A DNA stretch of 64,000 bases from Apium graveolens (GCF_009905375.1 NW_027417471.1:1-64000), one strand, 5' to 3'. Shown: positions 1 through 12,766, counted from the first letter of the stretch. Translations and numbers: made by a program. The notes: generated by a model from the letters alone, not told the origin.

Positions 1-1117
1 CCCAGTCCTTTTCTTGAGTAATGAAAGCCCTTTCCTTCTGTTTGAGTAGATCAAAATATTTCTTTTTGTAATCTACTTGTTCAAATTTCTTCTTTTTAGA
101 GGTTGGCTTTCTGCACTCACTTGCAAAGTGTCCACTTATACCACAATTAAAACACTTGAACTTGGATTTGTCCACCATGTTCTTATAGGGTTTAGTGGCT
201 CTAGTGTTTTTCCTGAACTTCATCTTTGCAAATCTCCTGGACAGAAATGCAAGATGCTCATCAATACCATCAGAGTCATCTTGACTGGAGTTGTCTTCAT
301 TTTCAGCAACTTGCTCTTTACCCTTGTCTGATTCTGGATTTCTTACACCATCTTTGGAGCTTGATGTAGATCTCACAGTTTCTTTTCTGCATTCTTTCTC
401 ATTTTCAGCTACCAATGCAACTGAACCTCCTTTCTTTCTCCCCCTCTCCAATACCTCATCCTGTTCCAACTCTAGTTCATAAGTCTTCAAGATTCCATAT
501 AATCTTTCAAGAGTAAAGTCCTTATAATCCTGAGAGTTTCTTAAGGAAACAGTCATGGGTTTCCATTCCTTTGGTAAGGATCTCAAAAATTTAAGATTTG
601 AATCCTTCACCTGGTACACTCTACCATACAGCTTCAGTCCATTCAACAGCTTTTGGAATCTATTAAATGTGTCATTTAAAGATTCATTCTCTTCAAAATG
701 AAAGTACTCATACTGTTGAATGAGAAGCTGCATTTTGTTCTCTTTTACTTGTTCTGTACCTTCACACAGCAACTGAACTGTGTCCCAAACCTCTTTGGCA
801 GTTGAACAATTTATCACATTATCAAACATATCCTTGTCAAGACCATTAAACAAAATGTTCATAGCCTTCTTATCCTTGTGGACTTCTTCTGTGTCTTCCA
901 TTGTCCATTCTGCTCTAGGTTTTGGAATGGATTGACCAACAGCAATTGTGGCCGTAGCAACTGTGGCTACTTTGTGGGGAATGTGAGGACCATTCTCAAT
1001 GCAGTTTACATAACCTTCATCTTGGGAGAGTAGATGAAGGTGCATTTTCACCTTCCAGTGGTGATAACTGTCTTTGTCAAGAACTGGGATCTTTACTCCA
1101 ATATCCTTCTTACTCAT
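1..1117 (-). CDS. Copia element A gag polyprotein, 3' end beyond window
   Basis: Nucleocapsid/capsid precursor of a Ty1/copia retrotransposon. Reading from the ATG at 1117 there are 372 codons without a stop to the window edge, so this is the only retrotransposon gag here that is intact as far as it can be read. A zinc knuckle of the form CX2CX4HX4C lies at residues 322-335 (CFNCGISGHFASEC), followed by a Lys-rich stretch. The N-terminal part has the copia gag capsid signature, with W at the YHHW motif near residue 20 and a CEGTEQV motif similar to CEGTEEV in element B. The start follows the PBS by about 50 nt, as expected. The rest of the element lies to the left of the window. It resembles B more than C or D. 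Confidence 0.9.
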   Translation of the reverse strand, partial: MSKKDIGVKIPVLDKDSYHHWKVKMHLHLLSQDEGYVNCIENGPHIPHKVATVATATIAVGQSIPKPRAEWTMEDTEEVHKDKKAMNILFNGLDKDMFDNVINCSTAKEVWDTVQLLCEGTEQVKENKMQLLIQQYEYFHFEENESLNDTFNRFQKLLNGLKLYGRVYQVKDSNLKFLRSLPKEWKPMTVSLRNSQDYKDFTLERLYGILKTYELELEQDEVLERGRKKGGSVALVAENEKECRKETVRSTSSSKDGVRNPESDKGKEQVAENEDNSSQDDSDGIDEHLAFLSRRFAKMKFRKNTRATKPYKNMVDKSKFKCFNCGISGHFASECRKPTSKKKKFEQVDYKKKYFDLLKQKERAFITQEKDW

Positions 1118-1164
1118 CTTTGTTAGATTCCAAGATCTTTAAACTCTTTGTATGTCAAGAGCCT

Positions 1165-1176
1165 GCTCTGATACCA
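1165..1176 (-). other. Primer-binding site of element A
   Basis: On the minus strand this reads TGGTATCAGAGC, the usual 12-nt complement of initiator tRNA-Met, two bases inside the LTR end at 1179. It sets the orientation and the LTR boundary. Confidence 0.9.
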
Positions 1177-1178
1177 AT

Positions 1179-2258
1179 TGTTATTCCTAGAGGACTAACA
1201 ATGAGATTTACAGAAGGGGGGGTTGAATGTAAATCTCAAAACTTTTTCAAGTTTTGAGAAGTTTATTAAAGCAGTGTGTTCTAGATGAACAAGTGTATGA
1301 ATTGCTTTGAGCTAATGCAGACAGATATATATTCAAACACAAAATGTAAAGATCACAACAAACTTTAAAAACTTTTCTGGTAGATTTGTTGTTCTACCAG
1401 AGATGGTATATTAGAAAATCTGTGTTCAACAATGTTGATCACAGCTGCATCCTAGTACAAACTAGATGAATTTTCTCTCAAGATATTTCTTAACAGCTCT
1501 GGAAAATCTCTCTCTAATTACTAGCTTCTTCTTGGTTTATATATTACCAAGTGTACAAGTGAAAAACAATATAAAATTACAATAGTAAAATAAGTTCTTC
1601 ACTTGCTTCTTTTCCTGTTCACTCCAGTACTTTGTTGACTATTGCATCTTTGTACTAAAGAAGAACGGCTGCTTTTTCTGTTGATCCTGAAATTCGGCTA
1701 CCACATCTCAGTTTTCTCTGTCAACCCATGTGCCTCTGTCTGTAGGTACAACTACCACTTATCAACGGCTAATTAGCAGAACATCCATTGAAGCTTTCAT
1801 CCGTTGATGACTTCATCCGTTGAAGGATGTTATCCGTTGAAGCTTTCATCCGTTGATGCATTTATCCGTTGATGCTCTCATCCGTTGAAGGATGTTATCC
1901 GTTGAAGCTTTAGAGACATCCGTTGAAGCTTAGCTTCTCATCCGTTGAAGGTCTTTAAGTCATCCGTTGATACCACTTCATTTATACAAAACTACAAGGC
2001 ATGAAATATTTACAATTGGCCTTCCTATCTGCATATCATCTAGTAGTCAACATGACTCATAGTTTCTCTCAACTTCTAAGAATTACATTTTAAATACAGA
2101 GACTGAAATATGCTACAATACTAGACTTATTTCTAAGTAAAGCTACACCATCAACGGATAGCCAAAGTGGTCTTATCCGTTGAGGCTACTGACACTAAAT
2201 TTCTACTTAAGTGTTTTGTTAAACATATCATCAAACTAATGCACATATATTCCTAACA
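1179..2258 (-). repeat. 5' LTR of copia element A
   Basis: The 1,080-bp LTR starts TGTTAGGAATATATG and ends TAGGAATAACA on the minus strand, giving TG...CA ends with a short terminal inverted repeat. A TATA box (TATATAAA, minus strand, plus positions 1536-1543) marks the probable promoter, with R-U5 running from there to 1179. The U3 half carries a dense array of a 9-bp motif (separate entry). The partner LTR lies outside the window. Flanking sequence from 2259 is decayed gypsy, so A inserted into F. Confidence 0.88.
1799..1970. repeat. ATCCGTTGA motif array in A's U3
   Basis: Ten perfect copies of ATCCGTTGA at irregular spacing of roughly 12-25 bp, alternately followed by TG or AG. A further copy lies at 2175-2183 and an inverted copy at 2151-2159. 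The array is upstream of the LTR TATA box, so an enhancer role is plausible but inferred. Confidence 0.85.
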
Positions 2259-4469
2259 GTATTGCACAGTCATCAGAAGGAATGTCAATCTTCCAAACCC
2301 TAATACAACCTTCATAGCTTTAACCATCATCACTGTATTCCTTTGGCACAGGCGCCTATAATTATCCTCTTACCTTTAAAGTGTCGGCCACCTCTTTGGC
2401 CTTTCCTGATAGTAAAATTTCCTTACAGTCAATGTCATTTTAACCACCTCCAATTAAATTTTCTACCTCATTTCAATCACAGCTTATGTGGAGATGTTTT
2501 CCTTAAATCTGATGAGTAAATAATAAAAAAAAAATATCACCACTTTTCCATAAGTTATTGCCTCAGTCTTTAGAGGTTAATCACTGTCACGACTGACTCT
2601 CAATCATACTTAGAACATCTTTTATCTTAAGTCCTAATTGCCCTGAACAATTTCAACCATTACTGGTTCGATCCATACTTTCTCGTGGTTTAACACGTGC
2701 CCCACTTGGCAACATTATAATTACGTCATATTTCCTTTATCCACATTTCTATTCTTGAGAATTTTGAATATCACCTTTCTCCTTGTAAAACTTCTAAGGT
2801 TATCCTTAAATCCTTCATCAGGTACACCCTAGGCACAGGGCATATCAAGATACCATTTATTAATACCAGAATCAGAGTCTATATACTTCTGAAAAAAAAT
2901 TCTCCACTGATCCTTAAAGGTTGTTATTACCTTAATCCTTTCCAATTCATACTGTCAAAACTCATACCATCCCTATTAAGGGTGAAATGCCAACCTTTAT
3001 GCATTCCCCTAGGATTCATTTAAGTTACCGATGTTCTATCCTTAATTCCACCTTTAAAAAGGTACATGCATCCTTCCATGGATAATCAAGTCATATATCC
3101 CTGATAAGGGTGTCTTATTCAATCATTCCCACCTCGATAGTATATGCCAAATTTCACAATAACATCTGTATTCAAAATGGGGTCAATCAGGCCTCCAAAA
3201 GATAACAACGGTTATCCGCTTTTCTTGCCTAATTTGGTAACGATAACAAGGATGTTCTGGAAGATATTGGTCGTGTTCAACGTGAACTTCTTCTTAATAA
3301 TTCCTTATTTACTTTTGTTGTTTATCTTAACAGTCATCTCAATGTTGGGATATCTTTCATACCTGGCGTCTCCCTTTCTGGGTATCAAGCCACCGATCTT
3401 ACACTTCACATTCTTGAAGGTCACTTCCTTCATCCAATTTTCCTAATTTCTTACTTCCTTGTCTCCTCAGTCTATCCGCGTCTCATTATTTATCCTTCGA
3501 ACTATCTCAAGGTTTCCTCGAATCCTCCCAACTTACAGGGGATAAAATATATGTATCTCTTATGCCTTTCACTATCAATTTTAACTCATGGTGAACCACC
3601 CTCATCCTGATGATTAAATACTTTTCTATTTCTATTGCTACGAGTCTTTAGGGTTTCCTCATACCCAACTCCTTTATCATTCCTCACACTCTACTGCCTT
3701 TATATTCCTTTCCACTTCAGTTTCTTTTTATTTTCCTTTCTCTTATCATTATTTCATGAACTAACACAACATAAGTATTGATTTCAAACATCCCGTCATT
3801 CTGGATTCGTGTCCTCAGAACGAATCTTGATAACTTTTACAACTTAGATTCATAATTTATCATACTCGTCTGCCTTTGTTCTGACTCTAAAGCTTTTACA
3901 CTATCTCCATAACCTTGGGAATTACTTTCCCGAAAACAATTGACTGAACTTAAATCAGTTTATTCTAACCTCTGGATCCGTGCCTTTCTTGGTCTTTTAC
4001 CAGCGGGTGGCCTCTCTTTTAGGAGGGTAAGTGACAAAAACAGTCTTTTGTGATTCGTCAATCATTTAGAATCTCAAATGATTTCTATATTTCCTCTAGC
4101 CAGGCTCTTGCCTCGACTGGGTCAGCTTGTTCCTTGGAACTCTGAGAGCTTAGCGACTTATAGGTCCTGAAAGAATTTCCTACCGCATTGTTTCCTCAAG
4201 GTGGTGGTTGGGGATAATAGTCTAAGTTCTTTTTAGACAGGTCCATGAATTGCCGTATAGGAGTACCGTCCCGGGTCTCCTTTCCTTACTCGACTTTCTA
4301 TTTCCTTAGTATGAAATGTTTCATCCTTCTCCCATACTTGGGGTTATCTTATACATTTTAAATCCTCATTTTCCACTTCATTATGTTATGGGTTCATTCT
4401 ATCTTGATGGCGACCCCCCTGACTATCATGTTCAGGTTTTGCTCTAAATCTTATTCCTCAAACTAGCTT

Positions 4470-5305
4470 TCATCTAAGATCTCATCTTTAAGCTCTTGAA
4501 CATTTGGAACCCAAATTCTGTAGGAATACCTCATTATTCCTTTCTCATCTTTCTCAGTATTAATCTTTTATCTAATTGTTTGCTCTTTGCCTCCCTTCAT
4601 CACTTTTTCTGGCACAATATGTTCTTTTCCGATAATTCGGACTGTGTTGCAATCTCAAACAGCTTTTAGGTACCGGCTCCGGTTACCTTCATATCTATTT
4701 CCCTTTTCTCAAAATCTCTTATCAACTCTCCCAAAGACATTATCATCTTGAGTCTCTCCTTTACACTAAGGGCATTAGCCACCATTTTGGCTTTCCCTGG
4801 ATGATAAAGAATCTCATAATCGTAATCCTTGATTAGCTCTAACCGCTTCCTTTGGCGTATGTTGAGCTCTTTCTGCGTAAAAAAAATGTACTAGAGCACT
4901 TATGGCTTAGGTAAATCTCGCATTTCTCTCCATACAAGTAGTGCCTCCAATATTTAGGGCAAAACTATTGCCATGAGCCCAAGCTCATGGGTGGGGATAT
5001 CGAATTTTATATTCCCTTAATTATCTTGACGCGGACGCGATTATCTTGTTGTGCTGTATAAGAAGCACCCTAATTCCTTATGCGAAGCGTCACTTACAAA
5101 TCACAAAATCTCCTTTTTCCATCCGGCAATGCCAACATAGGGGTCGTCACCAACCTTTGCTTCAGTTCTTAAAAGCTGTTCTCGCATTTCTCTGTCCATT
5201 CAAACTTCTCAGTCTTACGAGTAAGCCGCGTTAAAGGGGGCTACTATCTTTACAAACTTGAACGAACCTCCGGTAGTGATCGACCAATCCTACCTCTGAT
5301 AGTCG
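4470..5305 (-). pseudogene. Gypsy RT end, RNase H and integrase start fragment in F
   Basis: Translating the minus strand in shifting frames gives an HYRRFV motif (RT end), FEWTEKCE-like and YHPGKAK-like RNase H motifs, then VPNVQELKDEILDE at the integrase zinc-finger start. Several stops and indels are present. A second copy with many of the same lesions lies at 24020-25002 in the opposite orientation, so both appear to descend from an already defective ancestor. Confidence 0.75.
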
Positions 5306-5339
5306 ACCTAACCATGGTCATCAATTCATCAGTGGTCCT

Positions 5340-5471
5340 TTATTCATTCTTATCAGGATCCTCCATGGGATCCTCCTCAGCAACTATCCCTTCTAGGACA
5401 ACATCCTCAACCGCTACATCCTCAATATGAACATCATCCGATCCCGCGTTAGGACGCTCTATCGGATCCAT
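5340..5471 (-). pseudogene. Gag N-terminal remnant of gypsy F
   Basis: An acidic 43-residue frame starting MDPIERPNAG at 5471, about 240 nt downstream of the PBS, in the right place for a gypsy gag start. After its stop the sequence runs, in another frame, straight into RT-like sequence. It is a remnant and not a functional gene. Confidence 0.5.
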
Positions 5472-5712
5472 AATCTGATCTCCAATAAATAATAAAACAT
5501 CATCGCGTTGTTGCTCCTCAACCTCAGGGTTCGGAGTCCCGCTACCATATACGATAACGAACTACGCTTCTATCACGATATTTATAAGGGTTCCCATAAG
5601 GGTTTTAACTGTCAGTACTACGTTAGGTAGCCCGACTATGAACTTGGCAAGAGTTCTTGTTATCTTAGTTATTATCTTAACGTCACATCATCTCTGAGGT
5701 TTATAACGCTTA

Positions 5713-5724
5713 GCTCTGATACCA
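5713..5724 (-). other. Primer-binding site of gypsy F
   Basis: Minus strand reads TGGTATCAGAGC (initiator tRNA-Met), four bases from the LTR end at 5729. Confidence 0.85.
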
Positions 5725-5728
5725 CTTC

Positions 5729-8700
5729 TATAACACCCCCAAATCCGGGGTCGGAGATCCGGGTTGTCACGATTTCCATTTCCCTTAATAACACCCAAAC
5801 TTAATAATTAATCCACTACTCAGTACTGTGACCCCACAATAAACACATACACCACAAGTTATAATCTCAGAGATGAACATCCAAAAATAATCACAAGTCA
5901 TTTTATTCTACAATTATCTGCCAATACACCTTAAAAGGTTTTCTGAATAAATTTACATTTTCTTTGCCATTATTACAATTCATAAATATACATAAATCTG
6001 GTACATCAAAAGTTGAAGCCTAGCCTATTGGTAGTTCCTACCTCAGCTACAGCGACATCAATGCCTATAGGAAGCTACGGAACGTTTCCTATCCGCTCGC
6101 GAATTGGGAGCTTGGTCATGTTCGTCTTGTCTATCTGATGTTGTGTGATGAAAGAAGAAAGCAAGGGTGAGCAGCAAGCCCACCAAAATAATATTTATAA
6201 TGATTAACAATATATGAGCCTTTTCATAGTACTCATGAAAGTCTTGGTCAAAAGAAATGAACCAAGTTTGATATTTTAATGCGATGAAGTCGCAAAATAT
6301 TCAGTATATATACATATATACTTTTCAAAATCTTGGAAGTCCTCTTCCATGTATAATATACACAAAGTTCCAGTTTATAACTGTATAAAAAAATATCGTT
6401 GCAAGGTGATCTCATATATCTAACCTTGTCTCAACGTTTTTCTGAAAGTCTTTGTCATTCATAAGACAACCATTAACTAAATATAAGTTTAAAAGGTGAA
6501 GTTACAAGATACTCCAATATACTTATATCTTTTCCAAATACTACTTGAACTACCACCGTTCAAGTTATAAATAGTTTCAAAAGTTCATCACATAGATGAG
6601 ACTACAAGACCAGATTTGAATAGATTAAATCTTTTAAAATATCATCAAAATAAAATGAAGTTACGAGATACTTCATTTGATGCAAACATTATTTTGAAAA
6701 CTTGACCCTGCCAACACTCAACAATCGCCCAACCGTAGCCTTTCTATCGAAGTGCTCTGGGTAGTGTTGCAGAAATATCCAATTGGATGATGAACTCATT
6801 ACGGGAGTTTGCCGCACCAGGAAGACCACTGACGATGATCAGTCGTAGTAGTGCAACCCCACCATTTTCTACATGTAGAGGAGAACCTGTCGGATTTACT
6901 TGTCAACCGAAAACTGAACTCCTAAGGAATGGACCGCCTTAGCGGAACTTCCAGGCCATTTGGGCCAATATAATAAGGCTGGGCCGGCGCCACTCGACCA
7001 CTTACGCCACTCCTAGTTCAGATGAAATCCATGACTCTGAAACGTAAAGCTCGTTCCCCCTTTCCCCAAGTAGAAACTTGTTGATACGGCTCCACCAAGA
7101 AGTCGTATCTAGTTGGAAAGGAGAACTCATCGATATTTCCCAGGCGATGCCTGTTAATGGATTAACTTGTTCCAAGAATTTTACTTCCCGAGTGTTGGGT
7201 AAGTAATCAATTCATTTATCAAAACAGCAACCTTTTTGCGAATATAAAACACACCACAGAGCCGGATCCCTCAGGTTTTGAGCGAGTATTTAAATCCCCT
7301 TCGAAAGGAGGATCTTAAATATAAAAATGAGTTTTGGGATCCGCTCTAACTTTTAAAAATCATTTTGAAGACTCACAAAACATTTTTAAGAATGTTTGGA
7401 GTGATGCTGATTTAACAAAATAAATCAGTCCCAATATATTAGAAAATATCTAAATATTATTATTTAAATGATATTCCCATAAAGAATAATCTTTATAAAA
7501 ATAATTGAAGTAGAAGTTTTAAAACTTATACTTGAAATGAATATTAAATAACCAAAGATATACCTATACGAAAGTACTATCTTTATTTGAATAATCAAAA
7601 GTGAGTTTGATTATCGACACCTTATTCTTTAATAAAATAAAGAATATATCTCAGCAAATAATCGGAGTCATAGATCCTCAAATGAATATTCAAATAATAT
7701 TCAATAAATAAAATAAGCTGAGTCATAAGCCCTCGAATGAATATTCGAAATAATATTCAATAAATAAATAAGCTGGGTCATAAGCCCTCGAATGAATATT
7801 CGAAATAATATTCAATAAATAAATAAGCTGAGTCATAAGCCCTCGAATGAATATTCGAAATAATATTCAATAAATAAATAAGCCGAGTCATAAGCCCTCG
7901 AATGAATATTCGAAATAATATTCAATAAATAAATAAGCCGAGTCATAAGCCCTCGAATGAATATTCGAAATAATATTCAATAAATAAATAAGCCGAGTCA
8001 TAAGCCCTCGAATGAATATTTGAAATAATATTCAATAAATAAAATAAAGGAGTCATACATCCTCAAATGAATATCCAAGTAATATTCAATAAATAATATA
8101 AAGGAGTCATAAGTCCTCGAATGAATATTCAAAATAATATTCATTAATAAAATAAAGTTATCGTATAAACCTTATTCGATTAATAGTTTTGAAAACTATA
8201 ACCATATATATATAAATATATATATATATATACAAAATCTACTCGGGATCCTCGACTCCCGGTTTTAGAAAATGTTTTCACCTTTGGGTCCCTATACTAA
8301 GGGTATATGCAAATTACCGCTATTCTCTAGCATAGGTATTATCAACTGAACCAACAGATATATATGGCAAGAATATGAAACAGGCATCCATATGTACCAT
8401 ATCACATGCTACAATATATCGCAAGAATTTGCTAATATAACCATCATGCATCTATTACAAGATAATGCATATACAAGTGTATACATCACAACAACAGTAT
8501 AACGGGTAGAAAACTTGCCTGAGCGACTGGGGGTTACAAATGGCTCGGGACGAGTCTGGTAACCTATAAACAACAAGTAAGTTGGAATTAAACCAAAGTC
8601 ACTTGTAAATCTATACATTAACCAACTTAGACTCTAACGCTCGCTTTGCGCTTACTAATTCTCTTAAGTCACTCGAGTACCCTCGGCTCCACCATTTTTA

Positions 8701-10301
8701 ATAAATTAACCATTACGAGTTTTAAGGCGATTCTTTCGCGAGTGTCTTACCAACTGCCTAACACACTTACCATAATTGTTTCATACATCAATTAGTCCTT
8801 TAAGGTCTTTAACCTAGGTTTCAAAGTAAGGCGAGGGAAAAGTTTCGTTCGCGAAATGCCGTTACTTAAAACGGTCGTTTCTCCTAAACCGTGCATCGGA
8901 ATCAAACGAACTACATATCAAAACGAAGCTCATAACATGCACTATCTAAACATGGCAATGGTCAAAATCTAGCAGGGGGTTCTCGGGTCCTAATGTTATG
9001 AACAAAAGCAGTCTAAAGTAAATCGAACATTACGACGGCTATGTTTACGCGATTTCCCAAATTTAAACCAATTCAAAACAACCACAATTCAACCCCAATT
9101 CACAACCCAATCAAAACTCCATCCAAACTACATTACAACAGCCCCAAATTAACTCATTATAATCAATTTACTTAATCCTAAAACTTGAATTTACACTATA
9201 CTACATTCTTCAACCAAATCTTAAGATTTCAACAATTCGATCACCACCATTTCAACCCAAACTCTTAAACAAACAAGTTTCAAGCTACTCTTTACCCTAA
9301 CAACCAAAATCAACCTAATATACAAATTAAAGCTAGGGTTTGGAGATGATATACCTTCCTTGAAGTGGTGTGAGTAGCTAGGAAGCCTTAAGAAGCCTTG
9401 AGGAGTCTTAGGAATGCTTGGATCTTAAAGGAAAAGCAAGAAAAATCAAGTTAAAAACCTTGAAATCACTATTCATTGTCTTCTTCATTGATTTCTTGGA
9501 GAAGATAGAGAATGAATTGGTGGCTTAAACTCATAATATAGCCATAACTATACATAAGGAATACTAGGGAATTATCTTACCAATTTAGGAAGCTTGAATC
9601 TTGGATTTTGAAATTCTTGCTTCTTAAAAATGAAAAAGCTGAGAGCAACTCTTGGTTGAATGAAAGAAATGATTTTGTGTTTTGCTTTGATTTGTTTTGG
9701 TTGGTTGTTTTTGTTTTGTTTTGGTTAATTACCTTATTAACCTTGAACTTTGTGTGGTTCTACTTCAACCACATCTCCTTCCTTCCCATGTCATGCTTAT
9801 GTCATGCTATGATGTCATCTTTCCCTCTTTGTCCTCTTCTCATTGGTTGGATGACATCCTCCCCTCTAATCTCTTTGATTAACTTCCTAATTGTTTGCCT
9901 AATGACCGCTGATCTGTTATACGGTTCGCTTAACTTTCGTTTTCGTTTATCGTTTGAGGGATCATACCCGGGATCTTATTACTTAGGTTTCCTTAACCTT
10001 TCTCAATATATTAAATTCCTTTTATGATCATCTCTTATACTCCTTTAATTTAAATCCTTTTTATCATGTTACCTTATACTCAATTTTTTCCGTATCTAGT
10101 GGATTTCCGGGAAAAATCAAAGTGTTCGGAATTGGATTCTGGTGATCTTTACATACACTTATATGCCATATAGAGTACTAATAAAATCTCAGAATATCCA
10201 TAACAGAACCCCTACATAGTGTGGCATGAAAAGTTTTCTCATTCAGCAAAAACACTATTCATAAAGGTTTCAAAAATTTTCCAAAAATTGGGGTTATTAC
10301 A
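5729..10301 (-). repeat. Very long 5' LTR of gypsy F (about 4.57 kb)
   Basis: On the minus strand the LTR starts TGTAATAACCCC at 10301 and ends GGGGGTGTTATA at 5729, next to the PBS. The terminal CA has become TA, consistent with one C-to-T change. Right of 10301 lies the gag of another gypsy element, interrupted in its coding sequence, which independently supports the boundary. A TATA-like site (plus 9533-9540) lies in the U3 side. The LTR holds a 55-bp tandem array (7681-8158) and AT microsatellite near 8206-8232. Reading frames inside it, including 9608-10027 (+) and 8409-8618 (-), have no recognisable domain and are treated as chance. Confidence 0.75.
7681..8158. repeat. 55-bp tandem repeat array, about 8.7 units
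   Basis: Units begin AATGAATATTCGAAATAATA and end near CATAAGCCCTCG. Central units differ by one or two bases, such as GCTGAG versus GCCGAG. The outer units are more diverged and lose a few bases. There are no spacers, so this is a minisatellite within the LTR. Confidence 0.92.
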
Positions 10302-11034
10302 AAGCCTCTCTCGATCACTAACGCCTTGTTGAGGACAGCCTCGTATGTCTGAAGTTCAAAAGATGCCACAGAGTTCCTGATGTCACTTCGAAGTCCCTCT
10401 TCCAATCTTTGTGCTCGACTGCTCTCATCTGCTACTAATATCGACGCATACTTCGCAAGCTTTGCAAATTTTGCTTCGTATTCAATGACGGTTCTGTCAC
10501 CTTGCTGAAGCCGAATGAAGTCCCTCTCTTTCTGTAGACGAACTGTTCTCGGAAAGTACTTGTCCTCTAAAGCCTTGTTGAACTTTTTGCCCATGTATAC
10601 GGTTCAGGATTTTCTTCAACATTTGTCGTCTCATTCTTCCTTTTCTCCATGAGCCACCAGTCGTAAGCGCTTCCTTGCAATTGGTATACAGCTAAGGTCA
10701 CCTTCTGCTACACATTGCTCCCTAGAAGTCTGAAAGCTTTTTCCATCTCTTGGATCCACATCTCAACGACAGCCAGGTCTGTTGCTCCATCAAAAGTTGG
10801 CGGGTTCAAACGCTTGAACTGAGAGACAATGTTGGGCTTCGGTTGCTGATTCACAAGTACAGCTAAAATTTCAGCCAGCTGGTCAAAGACGTTTTCTCCT
10901 TCATCATTGTTGCCCTGATTGCCAATTTTGTTCAGATTTTCGTTGTTGTTCTGGTTGTTACCGTTCTCCCCGTCCATCTTTTCTAAACACACAAAACAAT
11001 TTCTAAACTTATAGTCAATAATCAAAAAGCACAA
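10302..11034 (-). pseudogene. Gag of Ty3/gypsy element G, broken and interrupted by F
   Basis: Retrotrans_gag-type capsid domain on the minus strand. The start at about 10976 (MDGENGNNQN) opens an Asn-rich N-terminus, then NPPTFDGATD and EMWIQEMEKAFRLLG capsid motifs. A stop and a frameshift fall at 10595-10710. The second part has KYFPRTVRLQKERDF and EYEAKFAKLAKYA, typical of the gypsy gag capsid. Coding sequence stops abruptly at 10302 where F's LTR begins, so F inserted here. The remainder of G should lie left of F, outside the window. Confidence 0.82.
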
Positions 11035-11171
11035 AAATCAAGCATATCAAATAATCACACAAACAAATATCTAAATCGAATATAATTTCTTAAGGCCTAT
11101 ACGATAGTCCACATGATCGCATCCTAGGAAATGTACTAGTCCCATACCTAATACACTCCGAAGGATAACCT

Positions 11172-11184
11172 GCTCTTGATACCA
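11172..11184 (-). other. Primer-binding site of gypsy G
   Basis: Minus strand reads TGGTATCAAGAGC, a tRNA-Met-type site with one extra A, two bases from the LTR end at 11187. Confidence 0.75.
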
Positions 11185-11186
11185 AC

Positions 11187-12733
11187 TGTAACAGCCCAGC
11201 TTTGCAGACTATTAAATCTAAATACAAAAACTTAAATAAAAGAGATTCTTACTCGATAATTCAAGATATATAACGAAGGTCAAAGCAGCGGTTCAACTCA
11301 ATAATCAAAATCATAAAAATAGACACGCAGCTCCACATATTCAATATTAATTGTCTAAATAGATAATCAAATTTATTCTCTTAAAACAAAGTCTTTATTC
11401 TAATTCAAATAGTACGAAACTAAGAAGCACAAATCTCCACATAGTTCTCATTCCTTATTCTTAATATGCTCCAAATTTCAAACCTGAAATATTAAAAGGG
11501 GTGAGCTACAAAGCTCAGCAAGTACAAATTGACTAACTATTTAACCGGAAACAATGGGTGTTTTAATAAATGATTTTTCTCAAAATAATAATAATTTTGT
11601 AAAACAATTTCTAAAGTAGATCCAACCCAAAATTTTATATTTTAAAATTCAGAATTAAAAACAGAACAGAGCAGATTTTATAACAGATCAGAACAAAGTA
11701 AAACAGAACGAAACGATAATTCTAATAAATACCACAGTCTTGATCTACGACCACACTTTCCCAGTAGTCGGCATCTAATTCTTATTCTTATTCTCATTCT
11801 CATATACCACACTTTACCAGTGGCCGGCATCTAAAGTTCAATAATTACGCGTCCTTAATAGGTATCTAAAGTTCCACACTGTTGCGCCTACTAAGGGTAT
11901 CTAAGGCTAGTTCCGAAAATATAGCGTAATTTACGAACGGGTTCGAAAACGTAGAGAATGGGTTTCAAAAGATTCTCGTATCTTATTTCATATACAGTTC
12001 GAAACAGAATTCTTATATCTTATACGAAATTCAAAAATCAGAGTATCAAAACTTTTTTGAAAACAAAAGTAAGTCAAAAAGTACTTACCTCAAAGTCGAC
12101 ACTTAAAATCCGAAATTAACAACGCGAACAATTCCTAAAATTTTATAAGCAGGACTTAATTAATTATTTAATTCAAAAAATAATTTTCAGGCATACTATG
12201 CCAGAGAAACCACACATTTAGTCATGTACAAAGCTTGGCAGAAACTTAAATATTAAAATTCAAGTAACAGAAGATCAAAACTTAGGCACATAAAACAATT
12301 TAACAATTAAATATATATTTGCTGATAAGGCCGATCGTGCCTTAAGCCCAATTAAGACCATATCTAAAATAATTTCCTTGCACGTCCTCACTGTCACTTT
12401 GGTTTTAATATATTGAAATATAAATTGTTGTGCATAATAAAATCTATACATCATAAATACATGCATGTACATTAATATGAAATTAACATGAACGTTCATG
12501 CAGATTTACCCGTGTACTAAACAATGTCTCATACTAAATTAGCTAATGGCCAAAATTAGTACACCGAACAAAACAAACTTTATAAATATTTTATATTATT
12601 AAAATAATTGTCAAATCCAACTTTATTTATAAAATTGACTCAAAATAATACTATTTTTAAGAAGTAACTTGTATTTTAAGAAAAATTAAATAAATATATG
12701 TATACTCATTTAATCACAAAGACAATGTATTTA

Positions 12734-12766
<33 letters not shown>

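Larger units (their letters stand above)
2259..5728 (-). pseudogene. Decayed internal region of Ty3/gypsy element F
   Basis: Minus-strand gypsy sequence full of stops and frameshifts. Reading leftwards from the PBS: a gag start (5340-5471), then RT C-terminus, RNase H and the start of integrase (4470-5305), then a gag core with a recognisable PVEARAWLEE motif near 4090-4130, then about 1.7 kb of decayed sequence without clear domains. The order gag start, RNase H/integrase, gag core is not that of an autonomous gypsy element, so this is a rearranged non-autonomous derivative. A 100-residue plus-strand reading frame at 3144-3446 has no recognisable domain and is ignored. Confidence 0.65.

Noticed and set aside
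3144..3446. 100-residue hydrophobic frame
   Set aside because: Lies on the opposite strand to decayed gypsy sequence, with no recognisable motif.
7681..8158. CRISPR-like array
   Set aside because: Repeats are directly abutting with no spacers, in a plant LTR; it is a minisatellite.
9608..10027. 139-residue hydrophobic frame in F's LTR
   Set aside because: Composition-driven, antisense to the element and without domain or conservation signals.
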